Source of the DNA: a virus
IMG/VR virus record: IMGVR_UViG_3300044940_000160
Location: 1 to 29,326 of that record
Strand: one strand, 5' to 3'
Length of the DNA stretch: 29,326 nucleotides
In this document: piece by piece, positions 7,625 through 14,815 of the stretch
Numbering within the stretch: the stretch's first letter is position 1
Layout: every line of letters starts with the position of its first letter
Translations under genes and position numbers: made by a program
Notes under the pieces: model-generated
The model's database searches: none
What the model was told of the DNA's origin: nothing
The model's input: only the letters and a program-made list of their open reading frames with translations

Positions 7625-8041
7625 TTACGCATTGTATAAAATTCGCGTAACGATAATGGGTAGTTTGATTTCCATTGCCTCACCCCCTGTTTTTAGCTCC
7701 TTACTGACTTCTGTAAAAAAACAGCCCTTCAATATGTCCGTAACCGCATTCGTGTCGCCTTCCATTGCATAGCTTACAGTTATGTCAAATGGAGGAATAT
7801 CTGTCAAAGATTTGCCTTTGGGTAGTGTCCGTTGCATTGCCTCAAATTCACTCTGCAACAATCCTATTTCCCCAGTAGCCTCGTATTTCCCTCGTGTGTA
7901 CGAAATGGCGTGTTTGCCTGTGCCATGTTGTAGTTTAGTTTCTTGCTTGTGTCCGTACTTCACAGAAGTAACTCCAATAGGCTCTTTGTCAAAGATTTTT
8001 ACTTTGATGTCCTCAAAGTCGTATTCTTTCCCCTGTATCAT
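7625..8041 (-). CDS. Tail tube protein (Mu gp40/M-like)
   Basis: A 138-residue beta-rich protein. It starts MIQGKEYDFEDIKVKIF, has a YGHKQETKLQHGTGKHAISYTRGKYEATGEI region (residues about 29-59), a PPFDITVSYAMEGD strand, and ends in VSKELKTGGEAMEIKLPI. The pattern of a 'Y....G....T.G..E' tube subunit with a final 'G.~~~I.LPI~v' strand is seen in Mu-type tail tubes. It follows the sheath gene, as sheath and tube genes nearly always do. Repeated units stack into the inner tube through which DNA passes. The gap to the sheath gene is filled by a repeat array. Confidence 0.8.
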   Translation of the reverse strand: MIQGKEYDFEDIKVKIFDKEPIGVTSVKYGHKQETKLQHGTGKHAISYTRGKYEATGEIGLLQSEFEAMQRTLPKGKSLTDIPPFDITVSYAMEGDTNAVTDILKGCFFTEVSKELKTGGEAMEIKLPIIVTRILYNA

Positions 8042-8043
8042 TT

Positions 8044-8193
8044 TTTTATGTATGATGTATGATGTGATGTATAATGTATAATGTATAATGTATGATGTAT
8101 GATGTATGAAATATGAAGTATGAAATAATTACGTTTTATATATGATATATCATACTTTATACATCATACATCATATATCATATATCATATATC
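8044..8193. repeat. Opposed TATGATGTAT arrays between sheath and tube genes
   Basis: The left arm (about 8047-8126) repeats TGTATGATG/TGTATAATG units of 9 bases. The right arm (about 8147-8192) carries the reverse complement, CATACATCATATATCATA. A short AT-rich spacer with a TATATGATATATCATA palindrome joins them, so the whole gap could form a cruciform or a long RNA hairpin between the sheath and tube genes. No cargo lies between the arms, unlike the related sites at 3231-3832 and 19262-19512. Confidence 0.85.
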
Positions 8194-9426
8194 TTAGTTG
8201 GCTATGCTGATGGCAAAACCTACTTTGATGTTGAACTTACGTTTTGTACCCTTTTTCACTACCTCCACAGCCACTTCAATCGTATCTGTTTGGAGGACAT
8301 TTTGATTAGGGTCTATAAAGCAATTGACGGCACTCACCTCTCCTCGCACAGTCATTTGCTGGTTTAAAGCATTTTCGCACTTGTTCTGCAAATCCTTCGC
8401 TGTAGTTACGGTCATCATGCCTGTACTTGCGTCTATGTCTATCTCGTCAGACAGTTCCTCTACAAACACTTGGTTTACTATACGCACTACCTTGTCTATA
8501 GTACGTGTGTGTGAAACAAAGGCATAATCGTCAGTCAAGGCTACACAAGTAGGGTCGTCATTGAAAAAGAACCCATTTTTGCCTATGATTCTTGTGGCAA
8601 AGATATACCCTTTGTTATTCAACGCATCTAATTCGCCATCTGTGTAACTACTCACGGCATTGCCACCTGAGAAGCTGGCACTGACCCAACCCAAATCACC
8701 GTCTTTCACTCGTGCAATGCTCCGTTGGACAGGAATAGCCGCCAACTTACCCAACAAGCAACCAATCGCAGCCATGTCCACTGCATTATCTATGCCCTTA
8801 TCTACCAACACCGACACTCTTTGCGTATCTCTGGCGACAATTACACCCACACGACTTGCCTCCGTAATTGTACGTAGATTTACTACAGACTCACTTGGAT
8901 TGAAGTTTCTGCCTTCTAAGAATACCAACAAAGGTCGTTTTCTGTTAAATTCTGCGACCGCAAAATTGTTGATTAAAGCCAGCGAATTAGTGATGTCCGT
9001 AATCGTGTGGTGTGTCGCTGCATCAGCCGTTCGGGTGTTGGGGGCGACGCCCATCATTTTGATTTCACCTGCATTGTCGCCTAAATAGGCGGACAAGGCA
9101 TTCGTATTGCCCGCATCAAACAGCGTTGCGTAGGTTTGAGTTCTGTTAAAAGCCAAGATATGAAGGGCAGTCCCTTCGGGTGCTTTCGCATAAAAGTCCT
9201 TGATATGTTCCCACACCAAACACCCATTTGCAATATCTGTATCAGAAGTGATGCCGTAGTCTTCCGCATTGCGAAGACTATAAAAAACCACCCCAGCCGA
9301 CAACGCTGTGTATAATGGCGACGTAGTATCTAAGCCTACGTAAAGCAAACTAATGCCATCGGCGGCGGCAGTTTGTCTGCCCAGCTTCCCTTTTTCTATG
9401 GTTATATTAACACTTGGTCTGCCCAT
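8194..9426 (-). CDS. Contractile tail sheath protein (DUF2586-like)
   Basis: A 410-residue protein with the layout of a phage sheath: an N-terminal strand domain (GRPSVNITIEKGKLG), a large middle domain with LLVFLEGRNF and VGVIVARDTQRVSVLVDKG, and a C-terminal polymerisation domain ending RKFNIKVGFAISIAN. The section DDPTCVALTDDYAFVSHTRT followed by VDKVVRIVNQVFVEELSDEI matches the conserved C-terminal core of DUF2586-type sheaths from Bacteroidota phages. Its presence shows a contractile (myovirus) tail. It starts 2 bases after the stop of the DUF5675-like gene. In Mu the sheath gene (L) precedes the tube gene (M) as here. Confidence 0.85.
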   Translation of the reverse strand: MGRPSVNITIEKGKLGRQTAAADGISLLYVGLDTTSPLYTALSAGVVFYSLRNAEDYGITSDTDIANGCLVWEHIKDFYAKAPEGTALHILAFNRTQTYATLFDAGNTNALSAYLGDNAGEIKMMGVAPNTRTADAATHHTITDITNSLALINNFAVAEFNRKRPLLVFLEGRNFNPSESVVNLRTITEASRVGVIVARDTQRVSVLVDKGIDNAVDMAAIGCLLGKLAAIPVQRSIARVKDGDLGWVSASFSGGNAVSSYTDGELDALNNKGYIFATRIIGKNGFFFNDDPTCVALTDDYAFVSHTRTIDKVVRIVNQVFVEELSDEIDIDASTGMMTVTTAKDLQNKCENALNQQMTVRGEVSAVNCFIDPNQNVLQTDTIEVAVEVVKKGTKRKFNIKVGFAISIAN

Positions 9427-9428
9427 TG

Positions 9429-9893
9429 CTAAATCATTTTAATATTGGGTGCATTCACTATTTCAATCAATACTTCTTTATTAGACAATAACAAAGCTGC
9501 AATTTTAGGATACACTTCTATATAGGTAGATGTGGAGTTATTAACTCTAAAATCACCGTTCACCAATTCGGGCTTTGTACCCACAAGAGGACAGCCCTCT
9601 GTATCTCCTATATCATTGCCAATGTGGAACATCACAAATTTGAAGTTGGGTAGTTCGCATATCTCCAGCATACCTTTGTGAAAAACAAATTTTTGTTGGT
9701 AGATAGTATGTAACCTACCTTCCTTGCGAAACCTAACAGGATAAACACCCGTAGGAATAGCTGTTTGTTTGGCAATCTTAGTTTGCCTAATTGCATCTTC
9801 CAAACAGTAACAAAGCAACTCAGGCTTTCCTGCCTCATTCATAAGGTATAAACTTGACAAGGTAGAGGCTTTGCCCTGCCTATCTCGCACCAA
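9429..9893 (-). CDS. DUF5675-like protein, candidate endolysin
   Basis: A 154-residue protein with the DUF5675 pattern: LLCYCLEDAIR near residue 26, AIPTGVYPVRFR at 45-56, then FHIGNDIGDTEGCPLVG (about 95-111) with the conserved His, Asp and Cys. DUF5675 proteins occur in many phages and are thought to be cell-wall hydrolases of an L,D-transpeptidase-like fold, but activity has to be inferred here. It lies between two small membrane proteins (possible holins) and the sheath gene, a fitting place for lysis. The start is uncertain: the listed start is TTG 9893, while the family match continues upstream (NIRLRL) and no in-frame ATG exists. An ATG at 9919 would fit if one base were added in an A6 run. 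Confidence 0.65.
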   Translation of the reverse strand: MVRDRQGKASTLSSLYLMNEAGKPELLCYCLEDAIRQTKIAKQTAIPTGVYPVRFRKEGRLHTIYQQKFVFHKGMLEICELPNFKFVMFHIGNDIGDTEGCPLVGTKPELVNGDFRVNNSTSTYIEVYPKIAALLLSNKEVLIEIVNAPNIKMI

Positions 9894-9976
9894 TCGTAAT
9901 CGTATATTTTTTCTGCCATTTTCAACAGGAGGAGTTTTTAACCCCTCTTGTTGAGTATTGAAAGGAATTGGTGCGA

Positions 9977-10429
9977 TTAGAACTTTGGGTCCTCATTCGC
10001 CTGCTCACTCAAAGCCATCAGCCTTTCACCCATAGAGTGCAGCGTATCTTCACTAAAACCGCCTTCCTCGAGGGACTTCTCCAACTGCTCAATTAACGTA
10101 ATAATTACGAGCTTTACAGTAGGGTCTTTTATGTCCTTCTCTGCCAATTCTCTTACAGCCTCCAAACCAATCTTAGCTGTGATTTGCTTTTGCTGATTGA
10201 CCAGTTCTTTAAACTCTCCGCTGTCATCAGGATTGTTGTTAGTCAAAATGTCCACCGATTGTTTACCTACCTCAAGGAGTTGCTTACCCACCTTTTGTGC
10301 GATAGTATCTTGCACAGGTGGTGTAGCTCCGCCTTCAGTAGAATTGATTTTTTTCAATTCAGCTTGTAAAATGGCTGCGACGATGGCATAGCCTAACCTT
10401 ACTGCGATTTTCTGCCCTTTGTTTAGCAT
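9977..10429 (-). CDS. Hypothetical helical protein
   Basis: A 150-residue protein not matched to a family. Residues 8-27 form a moderately hydrophobic helix (AVRLGYAIVAAILQAELKK) that may be a weak membrane or amphipathic segment. The rest is charged and helical, with KVGKQLLEVGKQSVDIL and a C-terminal coil-like run of Glu and Leu (LIEQLEKSLEEGG). It lies between the two small membrane proteins and the DUF5675-like gene, so a lysis-related or virion role is possible. This is inference from position only. Confidence 0.6.
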   Translation of the reverse strand: MLNKGQKIAVRLGYAIVAAILQAELKKINSTEGGATPPVQDTIAQKVGKQLLEVGKQSVDILTNNNPDDSGEFKELVNQQKQITAKIGLEAVRELAEKDIKDPTVKLVIITLIEQLEKSLEEGGFSEDTLHSMGERLMALSEQANEDPKF

Positions 10430-10482
10430 AATGTGTATGTAATTTAGTTGTGATAAAAATTTGCCTTAACGTTTCAAGGCAC

Positions 10483-10824
10483 TTAATGAGAGTTCATAGC
10501 TCCTTCGTCATTGTCTTTTTGTTGTTGTTGTTGTAAATACTCTGCAATGATTTGCTTTCTGTATTTTTCATCTTTCTCGTACCTGTATTTAAGGTACAGC
10601 AAGACCATTCTCTGTATTTGAGGCTCAAAAAACAAAAATACTCCAACGCCTGCACCGACAGACAACTTCCCCATAAAGTCGTCTGACAGCTTAAAATTTT
10701 CCAACGATGCCATGACGATATGTAATGTTGGGTACAGCAAAATCATGAAAAAAGCCAGCACATACCGCAGCACAATATGTGTTTTGGTGTTAGTGTACCT
10801 AATCTGCTTTTCTATCTCCTCCAT
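10483..10824 (-). CDS. Small membrane protein, holin candidate
   Basis: A 113-residue protein with two hydrophobic segments, about residues 18-39 (HIVLRYVLAFFMILLYPTL region) and 54-67 (SVGAGVGVFLFF), and a charged, Gln-rich C-terminus (YLQQQQQKDNDEG). Size, two membrane helices and a charged tail fit class II holins. The gene overlaps the upstream membrane-protein gene by 26 bases and lies near the DUF5675-like gene. Sequence alone does not prove holin function. Confidence 0.55.
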   Translation of the reverse strand: MEEIEKQIRYTNTKTHIVLRYVLAFFMILLYPTLHIVMASLENFKLSDDFMGKLSVGAGVGVFLFFEPQIQRMVLLYLKYRYEKDEKYRKQIIAEYLQQQQQKDNDEGAMNSH

Positions 10825-11233
10825 CTTCGTCTGGTGTTTTTAAGTTTTTGTTTTCTGGAATTATCTCCAATACTATTTGCGTAAGAATATTTACCTCTCC
10901 TTGTTGTAAATTTTGTTGGTTTTCAAGACTGTGTACTTTTGTTGATAGTGTTATTTCCAAGTGTTTTAGATTTTCTTTGAGGGTGTCTATATCGGACTTA
11001 AGTATTGCCAATTCCTTGAAAAAGACATCGTTAGTCTTCCAACTTTTGTACTTCACATACGCCCTACTCAAAAAAAACTGTATCAAGCCCGCCACAAATA
11101 TTTGAAACCCAACCCTCGTAATAGCTACCACATCTAACGTAATTGCCTCTTTTAACACCTCCATAAAGGTTGAAGATTGAAGGAGTAGAAGACCTATTAC
11201 CAGTAGATTAACCTTGCTAATTGTAGAATTCAT
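10799..11233 (-). CDS. Membrane protein with coiled coil, possible lysis accessory
   Basis: A 144-residue protein with hydrophobic helices at about 8-22 and 38-56, then a long heptad-like coil at about 72-108 (LAILKSDIDTLKENLKHLEI and following). The C-terminus is charged and Asp-rich. It overlaps the capsid gene by 17 bases and the downstream holin candidate by 26 bases, so the three genes are translationally coupled. It could be a holin partner, an antiholin or a spanin-like protein, but no lipobox is seen. The specific role is unknown. Confidence 0.55.
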   Translation of the reverse strand: MNSTISKVNLLVIGLLLLQSSTFMEVLKEAITLDVVAITRVGFQIFVAGLIQFFLSRAYVKYKSWKTNDVFFKELAILKSDIDTLKENLKHLEITLSTKVHSLENQQNLQQGEVNILTQIVLEIIPENKNLKTPDEDGGDRKAD

Positions 11234-12221
11234 AAGTACTTGGTGCTTCCCAAGTGGTGTAAAGCACTAATTCAGTTCCTTTGGCATAGTTGGCATCTAT
11301 CTTTAGCAAGCCTTTCAAAAAGAATTGTTCAGATTCGGGTCTATGCCTTTTCAGTTCCAAGACTTCCTGTTCGTCAGGCTCATTGACACCAAACCACAAG
11401 TTGCCTGTCAAATCATTGGTGAATACACCATGCACAATGGTATCATCAGGCAAGCCTGAGAGAATGATAATTTCTTTGCCACTAAATGACCTCTTACCTG
11501 CGTCAGTTACGTTTGCACCTTTGAAGTTTTGCCCTTGCTGTGCGGACTCATAAATTTCAAAAGTTTTGGGGTTCATCAAGAATTTCAAATTGGGGTGGTC
11601 TTTGATAGGTACGGGACAAGCTAACTTAACCTCCTCCATTTTGGCAATGATATTAGTTTTGGTCAATACCACAGGCGACGCTATTTTAATGACATTGCTG
11701 TCATTAAGCATTCTCACCAAATACCCATTGAAAAATACATATCTGTTGGCGTTATCAGCAAAACCATTTGCAATAGCATCTGCAATAGCTGTGGAATTCC
11801 TCACAGATTGCCACACAGCTTTTTCAAGATAAGCTGATGCCAACTCCATCACTCTGGCTGTAATCGCAGCCTCCGCATTTTTAGGTAGTTCTGCATCTAA
11901 CAAGTTGGGGTTCATTTGTACGGCAGTCCAATGCGCCTCAAATTTGCGAGGATTGAATAATAGGAAAATCATGACATCTTGAGGCACTAAATTCCGTTCA
12001 TCTATATCTATCCTACCAGAGTGTTTTTCTGTAATTTCACCCTCGATTCGTGGCTGAATAATATTCGTAACTTCCAGCGTTGGAATAGCCTCTCGCAATT
12101 TAATACCGGGCAACACTGCGATGACCCCTTTTTTCATGGAGTCAAAGCCTGTTACAAATGAAGAGATGAATATATCTCTAAATGTCCCCGAATATTTGGT
12201 ATCGTTGATTTGTAAAGACAT
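11217..12221 (-). CDS. Major capsid protein (HK97 fold, Mu gpT-like)
   Basis: A 334-residue protein placed directly after the protease/scaffold gene, as in Mu (I/Z then T). The middle holds segments typical of capsid subunits, such as NPNLLDAELPKNAEAAITARVM, split here as LLDAELPKN and AEAAITARVM, then LKFLMNPKTFEIYESAQQ and GKEIIILSGLPDDTIVHG (the peripheral/axial domain turn). The C-terminus KIDANYAKGTELVLYTTWEAP looks like the final beta strands. No long N-terminal delta domain is present, which fits the separate scaffold region of the upstream gene. About 415 copies would be needed for a T=7 head, but the triangulation number is not known from sequence. Confidence 0.8.
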   Translation of the reverse strand: MSLQINDTKYSGTFRDIFISSFVTGFDSMKKGVIAVLPGIKLREAIPTLEVTNIIQPRIEGEITEKHSGRIDIDERNLVPQDVMIFLLFNPRKFEAHWTAVQMNPNLLDAELPKNAEAAITARVMELASAYLEKAVWQSVRNSTAIADAIANGFADNANRYVFFNGYLVRMLNDSNVIKIASPVVLTKTNIIAKMEEVKLACPVPIKDHPNLKFLMNPKTFEIYESAQQGQNFKGANVTDAGKRSFSGKEIIILSGLPDDTIVHGVFTNDLTGNLWFGVNEPDEQEVLELKRHRPESEQFFLKGLLKIDANYAKGTELVLYTTWEAPSTYEFYN

Positions 12222-12281
12222 CTGTCAAAATATTTTAGTTGTGATAATGAGGTACTTAGTAAAATTTTAATAGTAATCACA

Positions 12282-12884
12282 CTATTTTTTAGGGTGTGCA
12301 AGTGATTTTTGAAGAACCCTTTGAGAAAAAGTAGTAGGCTTTGCTGTGGTATTGCCATCGTCATTGGTAGCCTTCAAATTTTGCATTTTCAACAATTCCG
12401 CTAATTCCGACAGTTTAGATTTCTCTACCTTCACAGGTTTTTGCGTTTTTTGTTCTGCTTGAACGGCTGCTAATTTTTCAATCAATTCACTCGTAGTTTC
12501 TACGTCTTGCAAAGCCAACTTTTTGAAAATTGCTTCATTATCGTTTGTTACAACACCTGCTAACTTGCCAATCGCCAAAACTTTGTTTGCTAACTTCTCT
12601 GCCAATGTTGGCGATTTCGCTTCGCCATCGTCATCAGCTAATTTTTGAATAGCTGCAATGATGTCAGTATCTTTGGCATCGTCTTTTAAACCCAGTTGAG
12701 CCAAACTCACCCCCTTCTCTTTGACTAAGGCTTTGACATCAATGTTTTGCACAGGGGCTTGCGTCTTTGTTGTATCAGACAATTTTTTGATAGCATCAGC
12801 TATCTGCTCTTCAGTGGCATCATCTTTCAAGCCCAAACTTGTAAGGTCAATACCTTTGGTTGTTAGAATATCTTTTAGGTTCAT
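12282..12884 (-). CDS. Possible nested scaffold protein from internal start
   Basis: An in-frame ATG at 12884 (residue 157 of the protease) starts MNLKDILTTKGIDLTSLG, just where the protease domain ends and the repeated scaffold motifs begin. The product would have 200 residues. In Mu and lambda the scaffold is made from an internal start in the same frame as the protease (gpI/gpZ and C/Nu3). The Bacteroidota context gives no Shine-Dalgarno clue, so this start is a hypothesis based on domain borders. Confidence 0.35.
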   Translation of the reverse strand: MNLKDILTTKGIDLTSLGLKDDATEEQIADAIKKLSDTTKTQAPVQNIDVKALVKEKGVSLAQLGLKDDAKDTDIIAAIQKLADDDGEAKSPTLAEKLANKVLAIGKLAGVVTNDNEAIFKKLALQDVETTSELIEKLAAVQAEQKTQKPVKVEKSKLSELAELLKMQNLKATNDDGNTTAKPTTFSQRVLQKSLAHPKK

Positions 12885-13352
12885 CTCTGTATCCGTATTT
12901 TTTGGTAAATCTTTCAGTTGATAATCACTACCATTCTCGCCACATAATTTAATAGCATTTGCATTAGAGGGTATAGGAGCAATACTCAATTCTACTAACC
13001 TGCAAGCCACTACCGTTTCTTTGGTTTGGTTAGGCTTCAAAAATTTCGCCTCCTTGCTGGTTGCCAAGACAATTATGCCCATGCTACAGGCAGTGATATA
13101 ATTGCCTTCTAACTTAGACTTGACTTGCATAGCAAAAGAGTCTTGCTCGTCTAACTCTATATCACAGGTGAGATTACCATTCGCATCTTTCTTAAAGTTG
13201 TAAGCCTTACCAATGGGCAGTTTGTCAGTTTCGTGATTGTAGTACACAGGCACAAAACCAGTAGAAGGTATTTCAATACCAGCCGTTAAAACCCAATAGC
13301 CAAAACTATTTACTGATTCGTCTGATGCTTTAAATGGAAATGTTGTGGGCAT
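12282..13352 (-). CDS. Prohead serine protease fused to scaffold region
   Basis: A 356-residue protein from ATG 13352. The open frame extends upstream to 13517, but that part lacks protein-like character and the conserved N-terminus FPFKASDESVNSFGYW starts here. Residues 1-135 match HK97/Mu-type prohead proteases: His40 in YYNHETDKLPIG, Ser90 in NYITACSMGI and ELSIAPIPSNANA at 121-133. Residues 150-356 are charged and helical, as in scaffolds, and contain two related motifs (LGLKDDATEEQIADAIKKL near 173-191 and LGLKDDAKDTDIIAAIQKL near 220-238). A Met at 157 (ATG 12884) could start a separate scaffold, like Mu gpZ inside gpI. The protease would remove the scaffold before packaging. Confidence 0.85.
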   Translation of the reverse strand: MPTTFPFKASDESVNSFGYWVLTAGIEIPSTGFVPVYYNHETDKLPIGKAYNFKKDANGNLTCDIELDEQDSFAMQVKSKLEGNYITACSMGIIVLATSKEAKFLKPNQTKETVVACRLVELSIAPIPSNANAIKLCGENGSDYQLKDLPKNTDTEMNLKDILTTKGIDLTSLGLKDDATEEQIADAIKKLSDTTKTQAPVQNIDVKALVKEKGVSLAQLGLKDDAKDTDIIAAIQKLADDDGEAKSPTLAEKLANKVLAIGKLAGVVTNDNEAIFKKLALQDVETTSELIEKLAAVQAEQKTQKPVKVEKSKLSELAELLKMQNLKATNDDGNTTAKPTTFSQRVLQKSLAHPKK

Positions 13353-13642
13353 TTTACTAAAAATTTCGTGTGCGAGAATTAATGTGAGACAAATTTGAAA
13401 ACTAATCACACGCCTGTCAAATGATAGTTTCACGACCAACGGATTTGTAAGCTGGATATGCCGATGAAGCAGCACGACAGTAAAAGTCATGTTTGAACAC
13501 ACACTTTTTTTAGTCAATTTTGGGCTATTAAGATTTGATTTAAAGGCTTAATTACGGTTGAGGAGAGAAAAAAAAAGGTGTAACCGTAAATAGTCAATTA
13601 AAGGCAAATTTAACGAAATTAAACGGGAATTTAACGAAGTTT
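13353..13642. promoter_or_regulatory. Divergent late promoter region
   Basis: A gap of 290 bases separates the leftward capsid/tail operon from the rightward terminase operon, so both late transcripts probably start here. It contains an inverted repeat TTACGGTT (13552-13559) and AACCGTAA (13582-13589), a direct repeat TAGTCAATT (13511-13519 and 13591-13599) and a repeated AATTTAACGAA-type motif near 13608 and 13629. These could bind a late activator or repressor. No exact match to the Bacteroidota -7 element TAnnTTTG is visible (13529 TAAGATTTG is one base too long). Confidence 0.5.
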
Positions 13643-14080
13643 ATGCTCGATATAAAAAAAGAAGAAGAAACAGCCCGACAACTATACATCTATGCGAACA
13701 ATTCCTATAAAGAAATAGGCAAATTGTTGGATAGAGACGAGGAAACGATTAGCCGTTGGGCTAAGAAAGGGAAGTGGTCAGAACAAAAAGAGATGATGCA
13801 GAACATCGGCAGTATGCGATTAACTATCACAATGAACCTGTATCAGAAAGCAATGGAAAAATCAAACGGTGATTTTAGTTTTGATGAAATGAACAAAGCT
13901 GCCGCCGCCATCAATGCCTTTGCTCCGAACAGACCCGATTTTGATAATGCCTTAAGGTTTGCACAGGAATTTTTAATCTATCTCACTTCCTTGCCCAAAA
14001 CGGACGAGAACATAGCTTTCGTTGAAACGTACAATCAACGAATAGCTCTTTTTTTGAAAGAGTATGAGAAAAAACGGTAA
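13643..14080 (+). CDS. Terminase small subunit-like protein
   Basis: A 145-residue protein. Residues about 10-45 form a helix-turn-helix of the terminase small-subunit type: QLYIYANNSYKEIGKLLDRD then EETISRWAKKGKWSEQK. The C-terminal half is helical, with FAPNRPDFDNALRFAQEFL and a final helix ending LFLKEYEKKR. Small subunits bind the packaging start site and load the large subunit. It is the first gene of the plus-strand late operon, and the large-subunit gene follows across an unusual 735-base repeat-filled gap. No further family assignment is certain. Confidence 0.75.
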   Translation: MLDIKKEEETARQLYIYANNSYKEIGKLLDRDEETISRWAKKGKWSEQKEMMQNIGSMRLTITMNLYQKAMEKSNGDFSFDEMNKAAAAINAFAPNRPDFDNALRFAQEFLIYLTSLPKTDENIAFVETYNQRIALFLKEYEKKR

Positions 14081-14082
14081 TC

Positions 14083-14157
14083 AGTAATCAGTAATCAGTT
14101 AGCAGTTAGCAGTTATCAGTTAGCAGTTGTTAGTTGTTAGTTGTTCAGTTAGCAGTT
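14083..14157. repeat. Left arm: ATCAGTTAGCAGTTATCAGT repeats
   Basis: Just after the terminase small-subunit stop the sequence runs through 7- to 14-base repeats of ATCAGTA and GTTAGCA/GTTATCA type, then GTTGTTA. These are in the opposite orientation to the array that follows (its unit contains TGATAACTG), with TGTCAATTTTTCAAT as spacer, so the two sides could pair. Confidence 0.75.
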
Positions 14158-14171
14158 GTCAATTTTTCAAT

Positions 14172-14815
14172 CTGTTCACTAATAACTGTTCACTAATAAC
14201 TGTTCACTGATAACTGTTCACTGATAACTGTTCACTAATAACTGTTCACTGATAACTGTTCACTGATAACTGTTCACTAATAACTGTTCACTGATAACTG
14301 TTCACTAATAACTGTTCACTGATAACTGTTCACTGATAACTGTTCACTGTTCACTGATAACTGTTCACTGATAACTGTTCACTAATAACTGTTCACTGAT
14401 AACTGTTCACTAATAACTGTTCACTGATAACTGTTCACTGATAACTGTTCACTGATAACTGTTCACTAATAACTGTTCACTGATAACTGTTCACTGATAA
14501 CTGTTCACTGATAACTGTTCACTGATAACTGTTCACTGATAACTGTTCACTAATAACTGTTCACTGATAACTGTTCACTAATAACTGTTCACTGATAACT
14601 GTTCACTGATAACTGTTCACTGTTCACTGATAACTGTTCACTGATAACTGTTCACTGATAACTGTTCACTGATAACTGTTCACTAATAACTGTTCACTGA
14701 TAACTGTTCACTAATAACTGTTCACTGATAACTGTTCACTGATAACTGTTCACTGATAACTGTTCACTGATAACTGTTCACTGATAACTGTTCACTGATA
14801 ACTGTTCACTGACAA
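14172..14815. repeat. 45-unit, 14-base tandem array between terminase genes
   Basis: The unit is CTGTTCACTRATAA, where R is A or G. I read 42 full units of 14 bases, two lengthened units of 21 bases (CTGTTCACTGTTCACTGATAA at 14340 and 14613, where GTTCACT is doubled) and a last unit ending GACAA right before the ATG of the large subunit; 43 x 14 + 2 x 21 = 644 bases. The A/G order before the two long units is the same (A G A G G), which suggests block duplication of about 20 units. TAA occurs in every unit and the period is not a multiple of 3, so no frame is open. It forms the whole leader of the large-subunit gene. Confidence 0.95.

Noticed and set aside
13353-13517. N-terminal extension of the prohead protease frame
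   Set aside because: The protease family starts at FPFKASDESVN after ATG 13352. The extra 55 residues have no family character and would cover the divergent promoter gap.
14172-14815. CRISPR array
   Set aside because: The 14-base units are directly adjacent with no unique spacers and no cas genes are near, so it is a plain tandem array.
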